This document shows positions 46,771-56,967 of a DNA stretch of 64,000 nucleotides, piece by piece (the first letter of the stretch is position 1; each line of letters begins with the position of its first letter). The position numbers were made by a program, and so were the translations under genes. The stretch is from Branchinecta lynchi (Eukaryota; Arthropoda; Branchiopoda; Anostraca; Branchinectidae). Location of the stretch: the NCBI GenBank assembly GCA_023053575.1, contig JAKZAP010000015.1, positions 11,088,930 to 11,152,929 on the forward strand, written 5' to 3'. The notes under the pieces are model-generated. The model was not told where the DNA came from and did no database searches. It worked only from the letters and a program-made list of their open reading frames with translations.

Positions 46771-47510
46771 ATATGCGTCACGCAGTATCGACTTGTGGCC
46801 CCGTCAAAACACGTCATACCTCATTGGTCATTCGTTCAACAGGATAACCTGGTAGCATGTAAATCTTTAGCACAACACCTGGAAAGGGGGACAAGGAAAA
46901 TCGGAGAAGTTTCGTAAGTGCAATTCCGTGTCCGGAGTCAATTGGTTTTCTTCCAGCTCCTGTTATTCAAACGGAGAACCTAGCACATAAGTTAACTAAT
47001 AGCTCGACTAAACAAAGTGGACAGAATCGAGAACTCAACTCTCCGAAGTTCTAAATCCTTTTCCCCGACACATCCAGGAGTCTCAATTAATACGACTATC
47101 GATGCGATCCCGGTAGTGTTTCGCGGAAGTAATTATGAGTTTTGACAAGAACAAATAAGCCATTAGAACCTCCACCTTTGGTCCCATGCAACGACTACGA
47201 ATAACTCTACAAATATGAGCAGAGCCAGAGGTATTTGCTGAGCTCCGAGTTGACGCACGCCTACTTTCCTCTCAGCAGCTGAATATGAGAGAAAATACCG
47301 AAGTAGGAGTGTACGGCCTGCCTCTGTAGTGACCTCAGAATTTCTTCTCCTGGGCTCGACTGTGATGCGGTGTTTGTCGAGGTGATACCTCTGATGTTCC
47401 GTGTAGCTATACCCTCCGCTCGTTTTCATCGGGCAGGGCATCGAGAATCTACTCAGCTCCGCATGGTCGTATTAAAAGATAAGGAGACGGAGGTTCTTTT
47501 GCTTATTTGT
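46771..47510. other. No recognisable feature
   Basis: No supported gene or repeat. Confidence 0.4.
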
Positions 47511-47514
47511 TTCT

Positions 47515-47695
47515 GGTTTTAATAATAATAACAGATTTATTGCCCATCATAATGCACAAACGTACAAAAAGACAGAGTAATTGAATGAAGAAGAAGAAAA
47601 AGAAAGAAACGGAAAAAAGAACATTACTGACAACAGAATAATGGAAAAAACACAAGAAACTTGAAAAGAAAACCACACACCCTTACAGAATTTAC
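47515..47695 (-). mobile_element. 3' tail fragment of a non-LTR element
   Basis: On the minus strand a 3' untranslated stretch with GGGCAATAAATCTGTTATTA and TTATTAAAACC ends in an ATT microsatellite (plus strand TTTTAATAATAATAACAG, 47516-47533). No coding part was recognised. Confidence 0.45.
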
Positions 47696-47844
47696 ACTGA
47701 GTGAAGCATCTGCTGAGCTACATTAAGGCTGCGCTTACAGCGGTCTTGTCTTTCCCGAATAACAGATATAGGTCGTGCTACTCCATACTTTGAAGACAAT
47801 CTGCTATTACTTCCTGGTTTTAATGACGAAAGGAGCAGCCAGCT

Positions 47845-48537
47845 ATTATTGGGGACCCGTCTATTCGCCCACCCGTCGATTCGCCCAACCGTCATTATGC
47901 CCAAAATATACGTCACATCCCCCACTTTTTCCGACAGTTCGCCTAACCGTCACAAGACCAAAAATATCCGTCGATTCGCCCACCCGCTGATTCGCCCAAC
48001 CGTCGATTCGCCCAACCGTTGATTCACCCACCCGTCGATTCACCCACCCGTCAATTCGCCTACCGTCAATTCGCCCAACCTCGGTTTCGTGAAGCGTCGA
48101 TTCACCCACTTCTAAAATCCGTCGTCTCCCCCACCCGTCGATTCGCCCACCCGTCATAAGACCCAAAAAGTCCGTCACAACCCCCACTATTTCCGACGGT
48201 TCGCCTACCCGTCACAAGACCGAACAAATCCGTTGATTCGCCCAAAAAATCCGTCACAACCCCCACTTTTTCCGAAAGTTCGCCTACCCGTCACAAGACC
48301 CAAAATATCCGTCGATTCGCCCAATTTTCAAAATCAACCTCTGATCTAGCGCGGCCTTTATCACTGAACGCGGTATCAGAAAGCGACTGAGTCGCAGGGG
48401 AGTAATTAAAAAGGTTACGATACCGTCCCATGTAAATACGGGTGAAAACTAGTCAATAAACCTTGAACCAGATTGATCAGAAGCATGATGTCAGACCTCG
48501 GTGCTGACAATGAAGGAGGAAAAAAGAGGATGAATGC
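47845..48537 (-). mobile_element. 17-bp minisatellite element, copy 1
   Basis: The region 47860-48330 is built from degenerate units of GGGCGAATCGACGGGTG (here reversed, CACCCGTCGATTCGCCC). Longer pieces (CGTCACAACCCCCAC, TTTTTCCGACAGTTCGCC, TACCCGTCACAAGACC) occur three or four times. The flank 48340-48537 (TCTGATCTAGCGCGGCC, CGATACCGTCCCATGTAAAT, GAAAACTAGTCAAT) is also repeated, inverted, at 52785-52970. The repeat and its flanks therefore travel as one unit. Repetitive peptides in the open frames are an artefact of the array. Confidence 0.8.
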
Positions 48538-48765
48538 AAGAGTAAAACAAGTTTAAAGAAAGAGGTGGGCTACATATTTCGATTATGTGGTTTGACAAAG
48601 AAAATTATGATGCCACAAGATCAATCAAGTCTCAGTAGAGTGTAAGCACTTCTTACGGATGTCTTTCCCAAACTTCCCCTACAAACGAGCTTATTAGTTT
48701 CTTCTCGATCTATTTATCTATTTATCAATCTATTTATATTCTATTTATCAATCACTTTTTCGAAT
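48538..48765. other. No recognisable feature
   Basis: TCTATTTATCTATTTATCAA words near 48705-48755 only. Confidence 0.4.
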
Positions 48766-48768
48766 TAG

Positions 48769-50301
48769 GGAACTTCCAGATGTGCCAGGACGATGAAACT
48801 TGGCAGGCGTATCAGGGAACCGACCAAACAAACCTGGAAATTATCAGTTTCCCGATCCGACCATCAGCGGGGGAGTAAAGGGCGGAGGAATCTTGAAAAT
48901 TTAGGGCAGTTTGTCACACCTTTTCGAGTTAGGGTACTTCCAGATGTGCTAGGGCGATAAAAATTGGCAGGCATATCAGGGACCCGACCAAACTAACTTG
49001 GAAATAATCAGTTCCTGATCCGACCATCTGGGGGGAGTTGAGGGCGGGGCAATCTGGAAAATTGAGTAGTGCGTAACTTTTGAACGGGTGATCGGATTGG
49101 AATGAAACTTGAAAACTGAACAAAGGACATATCTCTGATGCCCCATCTGAAGTCTGGACCGGATTCGGTAGCTACAGGGAAGTTGGGGGGGGGGGGCGGA
49201 AATCTCGAGAAATGGTTGGAATGGAGGGATCGGAGTGAAACTTGCTGGGAAGACCAACACAATTGGACTGGATCCGGACCGTTGGGGGGGGGGGGTTGGA
49301 GGGGAGATTCCCTGAATTCCGGTGATGTCCTTTTTGGGGATTTTCTCGACGAAACTTGGTAGGCATTCCAGGGACCCGTCCAAACTAACTTGGAAACAAT
49401 GTCTCGATGCGACCATCTGGGGGGGGGGGGGGGGTAATATTGAGTTATGCGTAACTTTGGAACGGATGGTCGGATTTGACTGAACGGGAACGTCGGATTT
49501 GACATATCTCTGGTGATCTTTTTCATGTCCGGACCGGACCCGACAGTTGGGGGGGAGGGAGACCGGAAAATACGTGACTGGCTGATACTGGAGAGATGGG
49601 ATGGAACTTCGTGGGAACAACAAACAGATGCTCTCGATAAATCTTTTTCAGAACTGGATTGGCTCCGGCGACTGCGGGGGGAGTTTGAGGGGGAGGGGGC
49701 GGAATTCCAGTGATCACGAGTTAAGGTACTTCCAGCTGTGCTAGGAAGATACAACTTGGCTGGAATATTAGATATTTGACAAGATCCGAGATTTCCAAAT
49801 CCGACTATTCCTTAAAGTATCGATCTCGACCTCACAGTAAGAAAAATACTTTTAAGCAAAATATACATTTTCATGATCACCATGAGCCCATTTCATTTTT
49901 GCCTCAAGGCTTTTGCTTACAAATGAAGTTCTGGCTCCCTTAAAGTGCGCATGTTAACTGCGAAGTCGAAAAGTAATTTTTAACAAATGATTCATCTCAA
50001 CTTATGACAGCGGTTTCAACAGCTATGGGGAGTTGGGAGGGGGTGAACCGAAATCTGAAGAAACGGTTAGAATGGAGGGATCGGAGTTAAACTTGATGGG
50101 AAGAACAAGCATTTATTCTAGATAAATCGATTGCACAATCAAACTGGATCCGGAAACTTGGAGGTTGGGGTGGGTGGAGGGGGGCCTGAATTCCTGTGAT
50201 TGCGTTTTTCAAGACGAAACTTGGCAGGCATATAAGGGATCCGATCAATCTGACAGAGCCCTTACCTGGTGCAAGTGCCATATGAGCTTATAGCTCTTGT
50301 T
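48769..50301 (+). mobile_element. Family 2 element, 5'-truncated copy
   Basis: It starts inside the family at TTAGGGAACTTCCAGATGTG. Module cores (CGATGAAACTTGGCAGG or variants) occur near 48793, 48955, 49350 and 50213. GGTGATCGGATTGGAATGAA and GATCGGAGTGAAACTTGCTG modules lie between, with G-runs at about 49184, 49285 and 49421. It ends GTGCAAGTGCCATATGAGCT, then TATAGCTCTTGTT (50270-50301), the standard far end. The hairpin/tetranucleotide end is missing. The long proline-rich reverse frames of 200-250 residues arise from C-runs and are not genes. Confidence 0.78.
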
Positions 50302-50640
50302 CTCTTACTTTATCCGGTTTGCACCGTCAAATTTGATTAAAGCTTTGTTTTAAGGCCAAGTATCAGGCTCAATAATTAACACACCTAGTTTCGTGCCGTT
50401 GAAAAACGGTAAGTAATGTCCTGTAAAGTTTTTTTTGTCAAGGTTATCTTTATTTGCAAAAAATCTATCGTTATCACTTTCCACTGCTGAGAGCAGAGCT
50501 CAAGCGCACACGAAAAAAATAAATAAATCAGAATCGATTGCCGAGATACGGGCACGAAAATCCCAAACAAACAAAAATAGGGATATCATACACATTTTTC
50601 GGGTGGTTCCCAAAATCACCACTATTTTTTTGCCAACGAC
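50302..50640. other. No recognisable feature
   Basis: No supported gene. AAAATCACCACTATTTTTTT and neighbouring words may be the edge of repeat R4. Confidence 0.4.
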
Positions 50641-50860
50641 TAAAAATGCCATATTTCAGGGTGTAGACCCTGAAATTAAAATAGTTAAAAATGTTAACAG
50701 TCCAAAATTTCAACATTTTAAAATGCTCTCAGGGAGGGCTAATCGTCCTGGTTGAAAGTCCGACGACTAACTGTCGGTAGAGGAGGTCAGAATGGCCCGG
50801 GACAACGGACAGCGATATTACAAGAGACAGGATTACTACGGAAAATTGTGAAAGGATTAT
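50640..50860. repeat. Dispersed repeat R4, copy 2
   Basis: Matches 19.73-19.89 kb (GGCTAATCGTCCTGGTTGAA, then GACAACGGACAGCGATATTA and ACTACGGAAAATT). The left part (CGACTAAAAATGCCATATTT) has the same AAAATGCC words as the first copy. Confidence 0.5.
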
Positions 50861-51019
50861 TTTATAGTTTATTAAACTAGAATGATCGCGCGAAAGTACG
50901 AAGAATTGCCTTTTAAAATTGTTTTCAGCACAGACAGTGCAACTAGGCAAACTAAACCTTGCATCCTGAAGGTAAGAATTGTTAAAAATAACAGTTTTGA
51001 GATCGCTGTTGGTGTTTCG

Positions 51020-52080
51020 TTTTTGGAATCCCAAAACGTTAGTGACCTTGCCCCTCTGTCTGTCTGTCTGCGAGTACGATAACTCTCGAAGGGAATTATT
51101 TTCATGAAAGTTGTGTAAGGATTATTTGGGTCAAGGGTAAGCTCAAGTTCGTAAATGGGCTTTGTGGTCCTATATTTGGGAGTGGAGGAGGGGGTTCAAA
51201 TTAAGGGGCAACAAAATATTTTTAAACAGCTAATGTGATAGTCAGTTATGGGGTTAAAAGACATGCTGAACAGGAGGGTGAAAACCATTTTCTCGCCGGA
51301 CAAGTATTTCGCCCGGAATCCGGCAAAAACCGGAAACTTGGGCAAAAGTAAAAGTTTTTTCTGAAGAAAATTATTCTTTGAGCCCAAGCTGACTTTGAAA
51401 CATATATTCAAACAATGTTTTCAGCGGATATACGTCAGCTACGGTTCTTCATCAGCGATATTTCGGCGATATAGCTCGAATAAAATGTAGGTGACTTATC
51501 CGTTTAGCACCGTCAAAAAAGATATTTCGGCCGTTCCTGGCAAGGGTCCTCGTCAGGCTGTCAACCTTGTGAGTCAACTTTTTGGTTTCCTTCCCCGACG
51601 TTTACCCAGAAGATTGACAGCTTTGACGAGGACCCTTGCCAAGAAGGGCCGAAATGTCGTTCATTTGAAGTTGATTAAATGTTCGATTTTGGGGTAAGAA
51701 GACATGTTGAACACTTAAGTTGATTAGCTGACAGACTTAGGGCTAAGAAGAGACGCTGATTCTGTATATGACAATAATTTTTTACTAAGTTAAAGTTTTA
51801 TTTGAAGTTGATTAGATGTCCAAGAGATAAGGATATACGCTGAATTCGTTTCTGAATTTTCTCTTTTTGCTGGACAATTGCCGAAACCGTAAATTTAGCA
51901 GAAGTAAAGCACGAAGTTTCGGTCAGCGTCGTCAAAATAGATATGGCTTATAGAGGTATATCTGAACTTGGTTTTCTCTGATGATTCGCCTGGCGAAGAC
52001 TAGATCTGGCGAAGACAAGACCCAATTCTCTGGATAAAATATTAGATTTTTAGGATCCCATCAAAACTTTGGGTCTTGTT
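51020..52080 (-). mobile_element. Family 1 element, copy G, interrupted
   Basis: Reverse copy. The minus strand starts AACAAGACCCAAAGTTTTGA and TGGGATCC, then the 5' region (GTCTTCGCCAGATCTAGTC). A few core units follow, then CTGTCTGTCTGCGAGTACGA on the plus strand (tetranucleotide and conserved module). It ends TTTTTGGAATCCCAAAACG at 51020-51038. The core is split at about 51365-51661 by a foldback element, so the unit array resumes on both sides. Confidence 0.78.
51368..51661. mobile_element. Foldback element nested in Family 1 copy G
   Basis: The left edge GAGCCCAAGCTGAC, then ACATATATTCAAACAATG and ATACGTCAGCTACG, matches the element at 62.89 kb. Inside, GATATTTCGGCCG, then GGCAAGGGTCCTCGTCA (51523-51560) is inverted at 51628-51660 (TGACGAGGACCCTTGCC, then GGGCCGAAATGTC). 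These are arms of about 45 bp. Core units of copy G resume at TTCATTTGAAGTTGATTAAA. Non-coding. Confidence 0.65.
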
Positions 52081-52784
52081 ATTTTCAAATTACATTATAA
52101 TTGAACAGTTGAACAGTTTCAATGGACGATTATTCCCATCCTGATACTCGGTCCGCTCCTTTCGTTTCACATTCATCACTAGCTCCAATTTACTACTGCC
52201 TGAACATCTCAAACTGTACAATCGTGGGCATTATGGGTCGTAGGCATTTTGAATCGTGGACATTGTGATTGTGATCATTATGAGTGTCAGACCCATTTTT
52301 CCTGCTGGACCGATTCAGCTAAAATCAGGCACAGCCCGGAACAACTGGAGTAACAAAAGAAATCCGGTAAAAACTTGAGTAAAAAGGTTGAATTATAATT
52401 GTCGTCCGCCATCTGTTCTGTGGAAGCTTGTAAAGTTACCGACTAATTAGTACAATCGTTTTCCGTTTCATCCGACAAGGGTCATGTATAAGGAAGCATA
52501 AAATGGATCAGTATATCCCTTGAGCTTCAGTATTCCAGCGGTAATAATTTCATAATATTCTCCTCTGGGTTCCCGTCGGAACCTTTAGTATTGCTGCCGA
52601 CCAAAGGTTAAGCCAACATTGGATCATGTCTGCCGACCAAAGGTATCGGGGAGCACCAATCAAATTTCACTCTATTGAGAATTGAATGAGCGTGTGTCAT
52701 TGTAATTTCCTTTAACCGACCAAATAATCGCAATATGTGGCCTACCGCTTTCGGTACATATTGTACCTAAAAATATGGTAGCTC
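52081..52784. other. No recognisable gene
   Basis: GTGGGCATTATGGGTCGTAGGC, AATCGTGGACATTGTGATTG type words at 52222-52290 resemble repeat R4. GCCGACCAAAGGT is duplicated at 52597 and 52631. Nothing coding. Confidence 0.4.
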
Positions 52785-53395
52785 ATTCATCCTCCATTTC
52801 CTCTTTCGTATCCGCACCGAGGTCTTATATCATGCTTCTCATCATTCTTGCTTAAGCTGAATTGACTAGTTTTCACCCTTATTTACATCGGAAGGTATCG
52901 TATCTTAATTACTCCCCTGTGACTTCTACTGTCTTCAATGAAAAGAGCCGCGCTGGATCAAATGTCGGTTTTGAAAATTGGGCAGATCGACGGATATTTT
53001 GGGTCTTGTGACGGGTAGGCGAACTTTCGGAAAAAGTGGGGGTTGTGACGGATTTGTTGGGCGAATCGACGGATTTTTGGGACTTGTGACGGGTAGGCGA
53101 ACTTTCGGAAAAAGTGGGAGTTGTGACGTTTTTTTTGGGTCTTATGACGGGTGGGAGAATCGACGGATCATAGAATTGGGTGAATCGACGCTCAAGCAAT
53201 AGGACGTTGGGTGAATCGACGTTGGGCGAATCGACGGGTGGGCGAACTGACGGGTGGGTGAATCAGCGGGTGGGCGAATCAGCGGTTGGGCGAATCGACG
53301 GTGGGCGAATCGACGGTTGGGTGAATCGACGGATTTTTATATTGGGCGTATTGACGGGTGGGTGAATCGACGGGTGGGGGTAGTGACGGCGACCC
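52785..53395 (+). mobile_element. 17-bp minisatellite element, copy 2 (inverted)
   Basis: Reverse-complement partner of the copy at 47.8-48.5 kb. The flank CATTCATCCTCCATTTCCTC, then ACTAGTTTTCACCC and GCGCTGGATCAAAT, is followed by the array of GGGCGAATCGACGGGTG-like units (52978-53390) and GGGGGTTGTGACGGATTTGT pieces. The far end GACCCCTATTATTGC corresponds to AATAATAG words at the start of the other copy. The two copies are about 4.3 kb apart and inverted. Confidence 0.8.
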
Positions 53396-53950
53396 CTATT
53401 ATTGCGGTAGTTATCATAGCCCTCCGCACTGAGTGGCTAGAGCAATGGAATCGTAAGCGCAGGGGGGCTTGTTCCAGTCTCAGTGGCTTCGGTTTTTTTG
53501 CAGATCGTCTGATTTAGGGCCAGGCTTAGTGGCTCGACCTAGTAAGGCAAGCCAAAGCTCACCCAGCTTAAAATAGATACTAGAGAAATCTGGGGAAGGT
53601 GATAGGAAGGGTGTGCGAAAGCAACATGTGGGCTAACGCCTAACCGGCCACTGTACTTCTTGCATGACAATCGGCTGGAGATTAGCAACGCCATAGTAGC
53701 TATGCCTGTCAAGGCTACTGCTAGTGCCTTTACCTTCACTTACCTAGTATTCTCTACGGAATGAAAGGAATATGAGTTCGGACACACGGTACGGATTCTG
53801 CGCATCTTGACGTGATTTCCCGCAGAATAGGTAGTTATTTTCATCTACGAAACGACCATCATGGTCGTTCACAATCTCAAACAGTTAAGTGTACGCGAAA
53901 AATAGTGAGAGTAAGAGCAAAAGACTAATTGGGGGCTACGAGGCACAGCT
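53396..53950. other. No recognisable feature
   Basis: No supported gene or repeat. Confidence 0.4.
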
Positions 53951-53954
53951 AACT

Positions 53955-54565
53955 TTAGGATTTTATTTTCGTCCTCATCGATATTAAATTGCGGGTGAGA
54001 TAACAGAAATTTCCAGCATAGTTACTAGATTTTGGAAACTGGCGACACTTGTAGTTTAAGGAAAAACTAAAATCATGCCTGCATTTCTTACCTAACTTCT
54101 TCGTGCGTTTCCCATCCTCATTGATTATAAAATTACGGACGAGAAAACGGGAAATGTCCAGCATCGTTACTAAATCTACTGATGTTTCGGAACTAGCGTC
54201 ACTTGTACTTTAAGGAAAAATCAAAGCCATACCTGCACTTCCTCCCAATCATCTTCGTGCGTTTACAAAACCTCATCGATATTAAAATTACGGACGAGAA
54301 AACGGAAATTTCCAGCATCGTTACTAAATCTACTGATGTTTCGGAACTAGCGTCACTTGTACTTGAAAAATCAAAACCATACCTGCATTTCTTCCCAAAC
54401 ATCTTCGTACGTTTTCAAAACCTCATCGATATTAAAATTACGGACGAGAAAACGGAAATTTCCAGCATCGTTACTAAATCTACTGATGTTTCGGAACTGA
54501 CGTCACTTGTACTTGAAAAATCAAAACCATACCTGCATTTCTTCCCAAACATCTTCGTCCGTCTG
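53955..54565. repeat. Tandem repeat of about 150 bp, four units
   Basis: CCTCATCGATATTAAAATTA (or a variant) starts units near 53973, 54116, 54271 and 54421 (spacing 143, 155 and 150). The last two units are nearly identical and exactly 150 bp, so both strands stay open across them. The plus frame repeats KSKPYLHFFPNIFVRFQNLI, then DIKITDEKTEISSIVTKSTD. The minus frame repeats FGKKCRYGFDFSSTSD, then VDLVTMLEISVFSSVILISM. Older units have indels and stops. Neither peptide is recognised. A non-coding minisatellite is the simplest reading. Confidence 0.75.
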
Positions 54566-54837
54566 CGTTGCACTCGGTATGTGATGCATCGGTACAATCA
54601 AACAATGCCCAGGGGTTAGAGGGGTGTGAGATGGTAGACTGAGGTAAACCTACAATGACGACTGAAGTTAGACGTTGAACTAAACGAGAATTCGCAAATG
54701 AAAAGTTGTTCGAAGATCATAGTGTGAACATTTAACGGAATGGTTTTACACATAATGCAGATCAAACCTTCTTCCATAATAGCTCCGTCAGTTCTTATAC
54801 TCAGAGAATCGAACTTCAAATGGCACATTCAAACCCG
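54566..54837. other. No recognisable feature
   Basis: No supported gene or repeat. Confidence 0.4.
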
Positions 54838-55250
54838 TTTGAAGTTTAACTGAAAAGCCAACTTCCTTATGTATCATTTAACTGAACACATCGCATTGTT
54901 TGGTTGTGTTAAGGTATCTGTTTTATTTTTCACTATTTGCTCTGTATGATGTCCAGAATATCAACGGCAGTCCTAACAACGTAAAATTTTACTATGACGT
55001 GTTGATGAACAAACGCGGCTTTTAAGTGGCCAGTGATCAGCTCACGGAAGGTAACTAACTGCGAGAACACGTATTTTCGTAAACCGTTTCCATCAGGCAT
55101 ACAACACGGGTACAAGCATATAGAAGTACCACAAATCCGACAGGGAAATTCCACCATATGAAAATCGATTATTTATTTCGCGAACAGTGGAGCAACGTAA
55201 GTAACGCATTTTGATCGGGTCTTTGAGCCTCTTTCAGTGAATGAGCTACT
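54838..55250. repeat. Dispersed repeat R2, copy 2
   Basis: Partner of 43756-44170. A reverse-strand frame of 74 residues (55157-54933) begins VEFPCRICGTSICLYPCCM after the start codon. It has a C-x-x-C pair but no family that I recognise. The matching frame in the other copy stops after about 42 codons. Confidence 0.7.
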
Positions 55251-55536
55251 CTTTCCAGTTAAACTTTAACGACTACTTAATAATTTTCAAAATTTCCCTG
55301 TTTCGCTATTTCCGATGCGTTTCTGCTCCCGACGACTGCTTAACCAGAATCTCCTGAGTCAAAAAAGCCGACTAAAAAATTTCCCTGATCTTGCTAAGAA
55401 CCAGCTCGCCTCGACAAAGGTTAAAACCAAAGGTAGTTTGTTAAAAGCAGAACACACTTTTAAAGCAATCAACTATTATTCAGTACTGTAATATAAACAG
55501 TAAACAGTACAAGAGGTCAGTACAACACGATTGCCG
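55251..55536. other. No recognisable feature
   Basis: No supported gene; lies between two dispersed repeats. Confidence 0.4.
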
Positions 55537-55875
55537 AGTTGCTGTTTTGGCTCGAGAAAAAACCCACGCACAACGTCTTCTTTTCTAGATGGCGAAATTT
55601 TCCAGGATTGATTAGCAAAGAATTACAAGACCTAACTGATAATTTTTGTATGTCTTCGGAGGTACCACACTGGTCTTGGTTTTTAATTTATTTGTATTTG
55701 TAATAAACAGTTGGAGCATTAGATGGAAATTATTATTTTGACCCTTGGGTCCCTACGTGCCATAACAGCTGTCCGGGATAATCGGCTGAGATTTAGGCCA
55801 GACAGAGTTATTTCAAACATAGGAAATTTGGTGGGATTTTTTTAATTTACTCATTGTTTTACGGTGTTTTTAGTG
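55537..55875. repeat. Dispersed repeat R1, copy 2
   Basis: Matches 5683-5975: TTGCTGTTTTGGCTCGAGAA, CCACACTGGTCTTGG, GTAATAAACAGTTGGAGCAT and CATTGTTTTACGGTG. A segment of about 70 bp (55760-55840) has no counterpart in the first copy. Confidence 0.7.
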
Positions 55876-56307
55876 GTTTTGAACATTCATAGTGACAATA
55901 GGGATGGTTAGCATTGTGTAAGTGGTTGAAATACCCTTTTTTGTGGCACGCTTTAAGTTAAAGAAATATTCGCTCCACGGCCTCTACCATCGTTTCGACT
56001 TCGGTAATATGCTCCATTTTCCAGAAAAAAAATAGCAAGTTGAGTAAGACAGCGTATGATCAGCGTTACAGGGTTTAGAAACCCTTGTCCTACTATACCC
56101 TTCGGACTACACGGCGACAGGCAGATACGGTAAGCACAACCCAGACAACTCATCCCATAATCATAGTACTAATGCCAAACAACCGTTAGCTTAAATTAAA
56201 CATATTTTTGACATGGATCAGTCAGCTAGAATCTTATTCAGCGTCATTGAATGAATGAAAGGCTTTTATTCCGCCAAAATGACGAGACAAGAAAAGGATT
56301 AAAAAGA
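55876..56307. other. No recognisable gene; possible retroelement tail
   Basis: AATGAATGAAAGGCTTTTAT at 56249-56268, read on the minus strand (ATAAAAGCCTTTCATTCATT), looks like a short retroelement 3' end ending in ATTC units. The rest is unassigned. Confidence 0.4.
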
Positions 56308-56967
56308 TTAAAGGACACCTGAACAATGAAATCATACTTGAACACACCATGGAGAATGCAGTTACAGACATGGCCACGGAGAGGATTCTTCTCCTGAGCG
56401 TGACGTTTTCAAAATAGGAATGTTCGTTCCTGGAGGTTTGTACATGCAGACTCCAAGACAAAAAGCGCAATTCATTCAAATCTTGTGCAGCGCTGGCCGG
56501 ATCGACTGGAATGTCTTCTAGATACACGTTTGGGCTTAACTGCTTAAAAAATACTCCAGAAGAAGGGTTGATTGGAGACATTTGTTCATTTCTGAAATTG
56601 TTCGGTACTGAAACAAGGACAGTGCAAAATTGAGAAAAATCATAGCTTCGAAACACTATTTCGTATTTGGATTGGGTTTTCTACAGGCAATGTCAAGGGA
56701 AGTCATACAGATAGTTCAAAGTTCAAGTTCAAGTTCTTTTATTATTTAAACATACATATTTAACAATATTCACATAACGTCCCCAGCAGGGAGACTGGCT
56801 CGAAAGCCGGGCGACAAACGGGATAAATAAACAAACCCAGAAGAAACGGATGCCATCACACTTCTCACTCTATCTCACACCAAAAAAAAATATATACCAA
56901 AAATTTGTATTTTTATAATTATATTATTATTTATCCGATAGCTGAAAGGCCGGGAGCTACTCACAAA

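Noticed and set aside
47861..48187. Frames with repeated GRIDGWANRRVGEST peptides (also 53180-53517)
   Set aside because: The 17-bp unit is not a multiple of three, so the peptide is just the three frames of the minisatellite joined. Units are degenerate and flanked by non-coding element sequence.
49008..49754. Long proline-rich reverse frame (248 residues) and similar ones at 48976-49623 and 21338-21955
   Set aside because: They are antisense readings of Family 2 modules. Proline runs come from C-runs of variable length, and the frames overlap each other in different phases.
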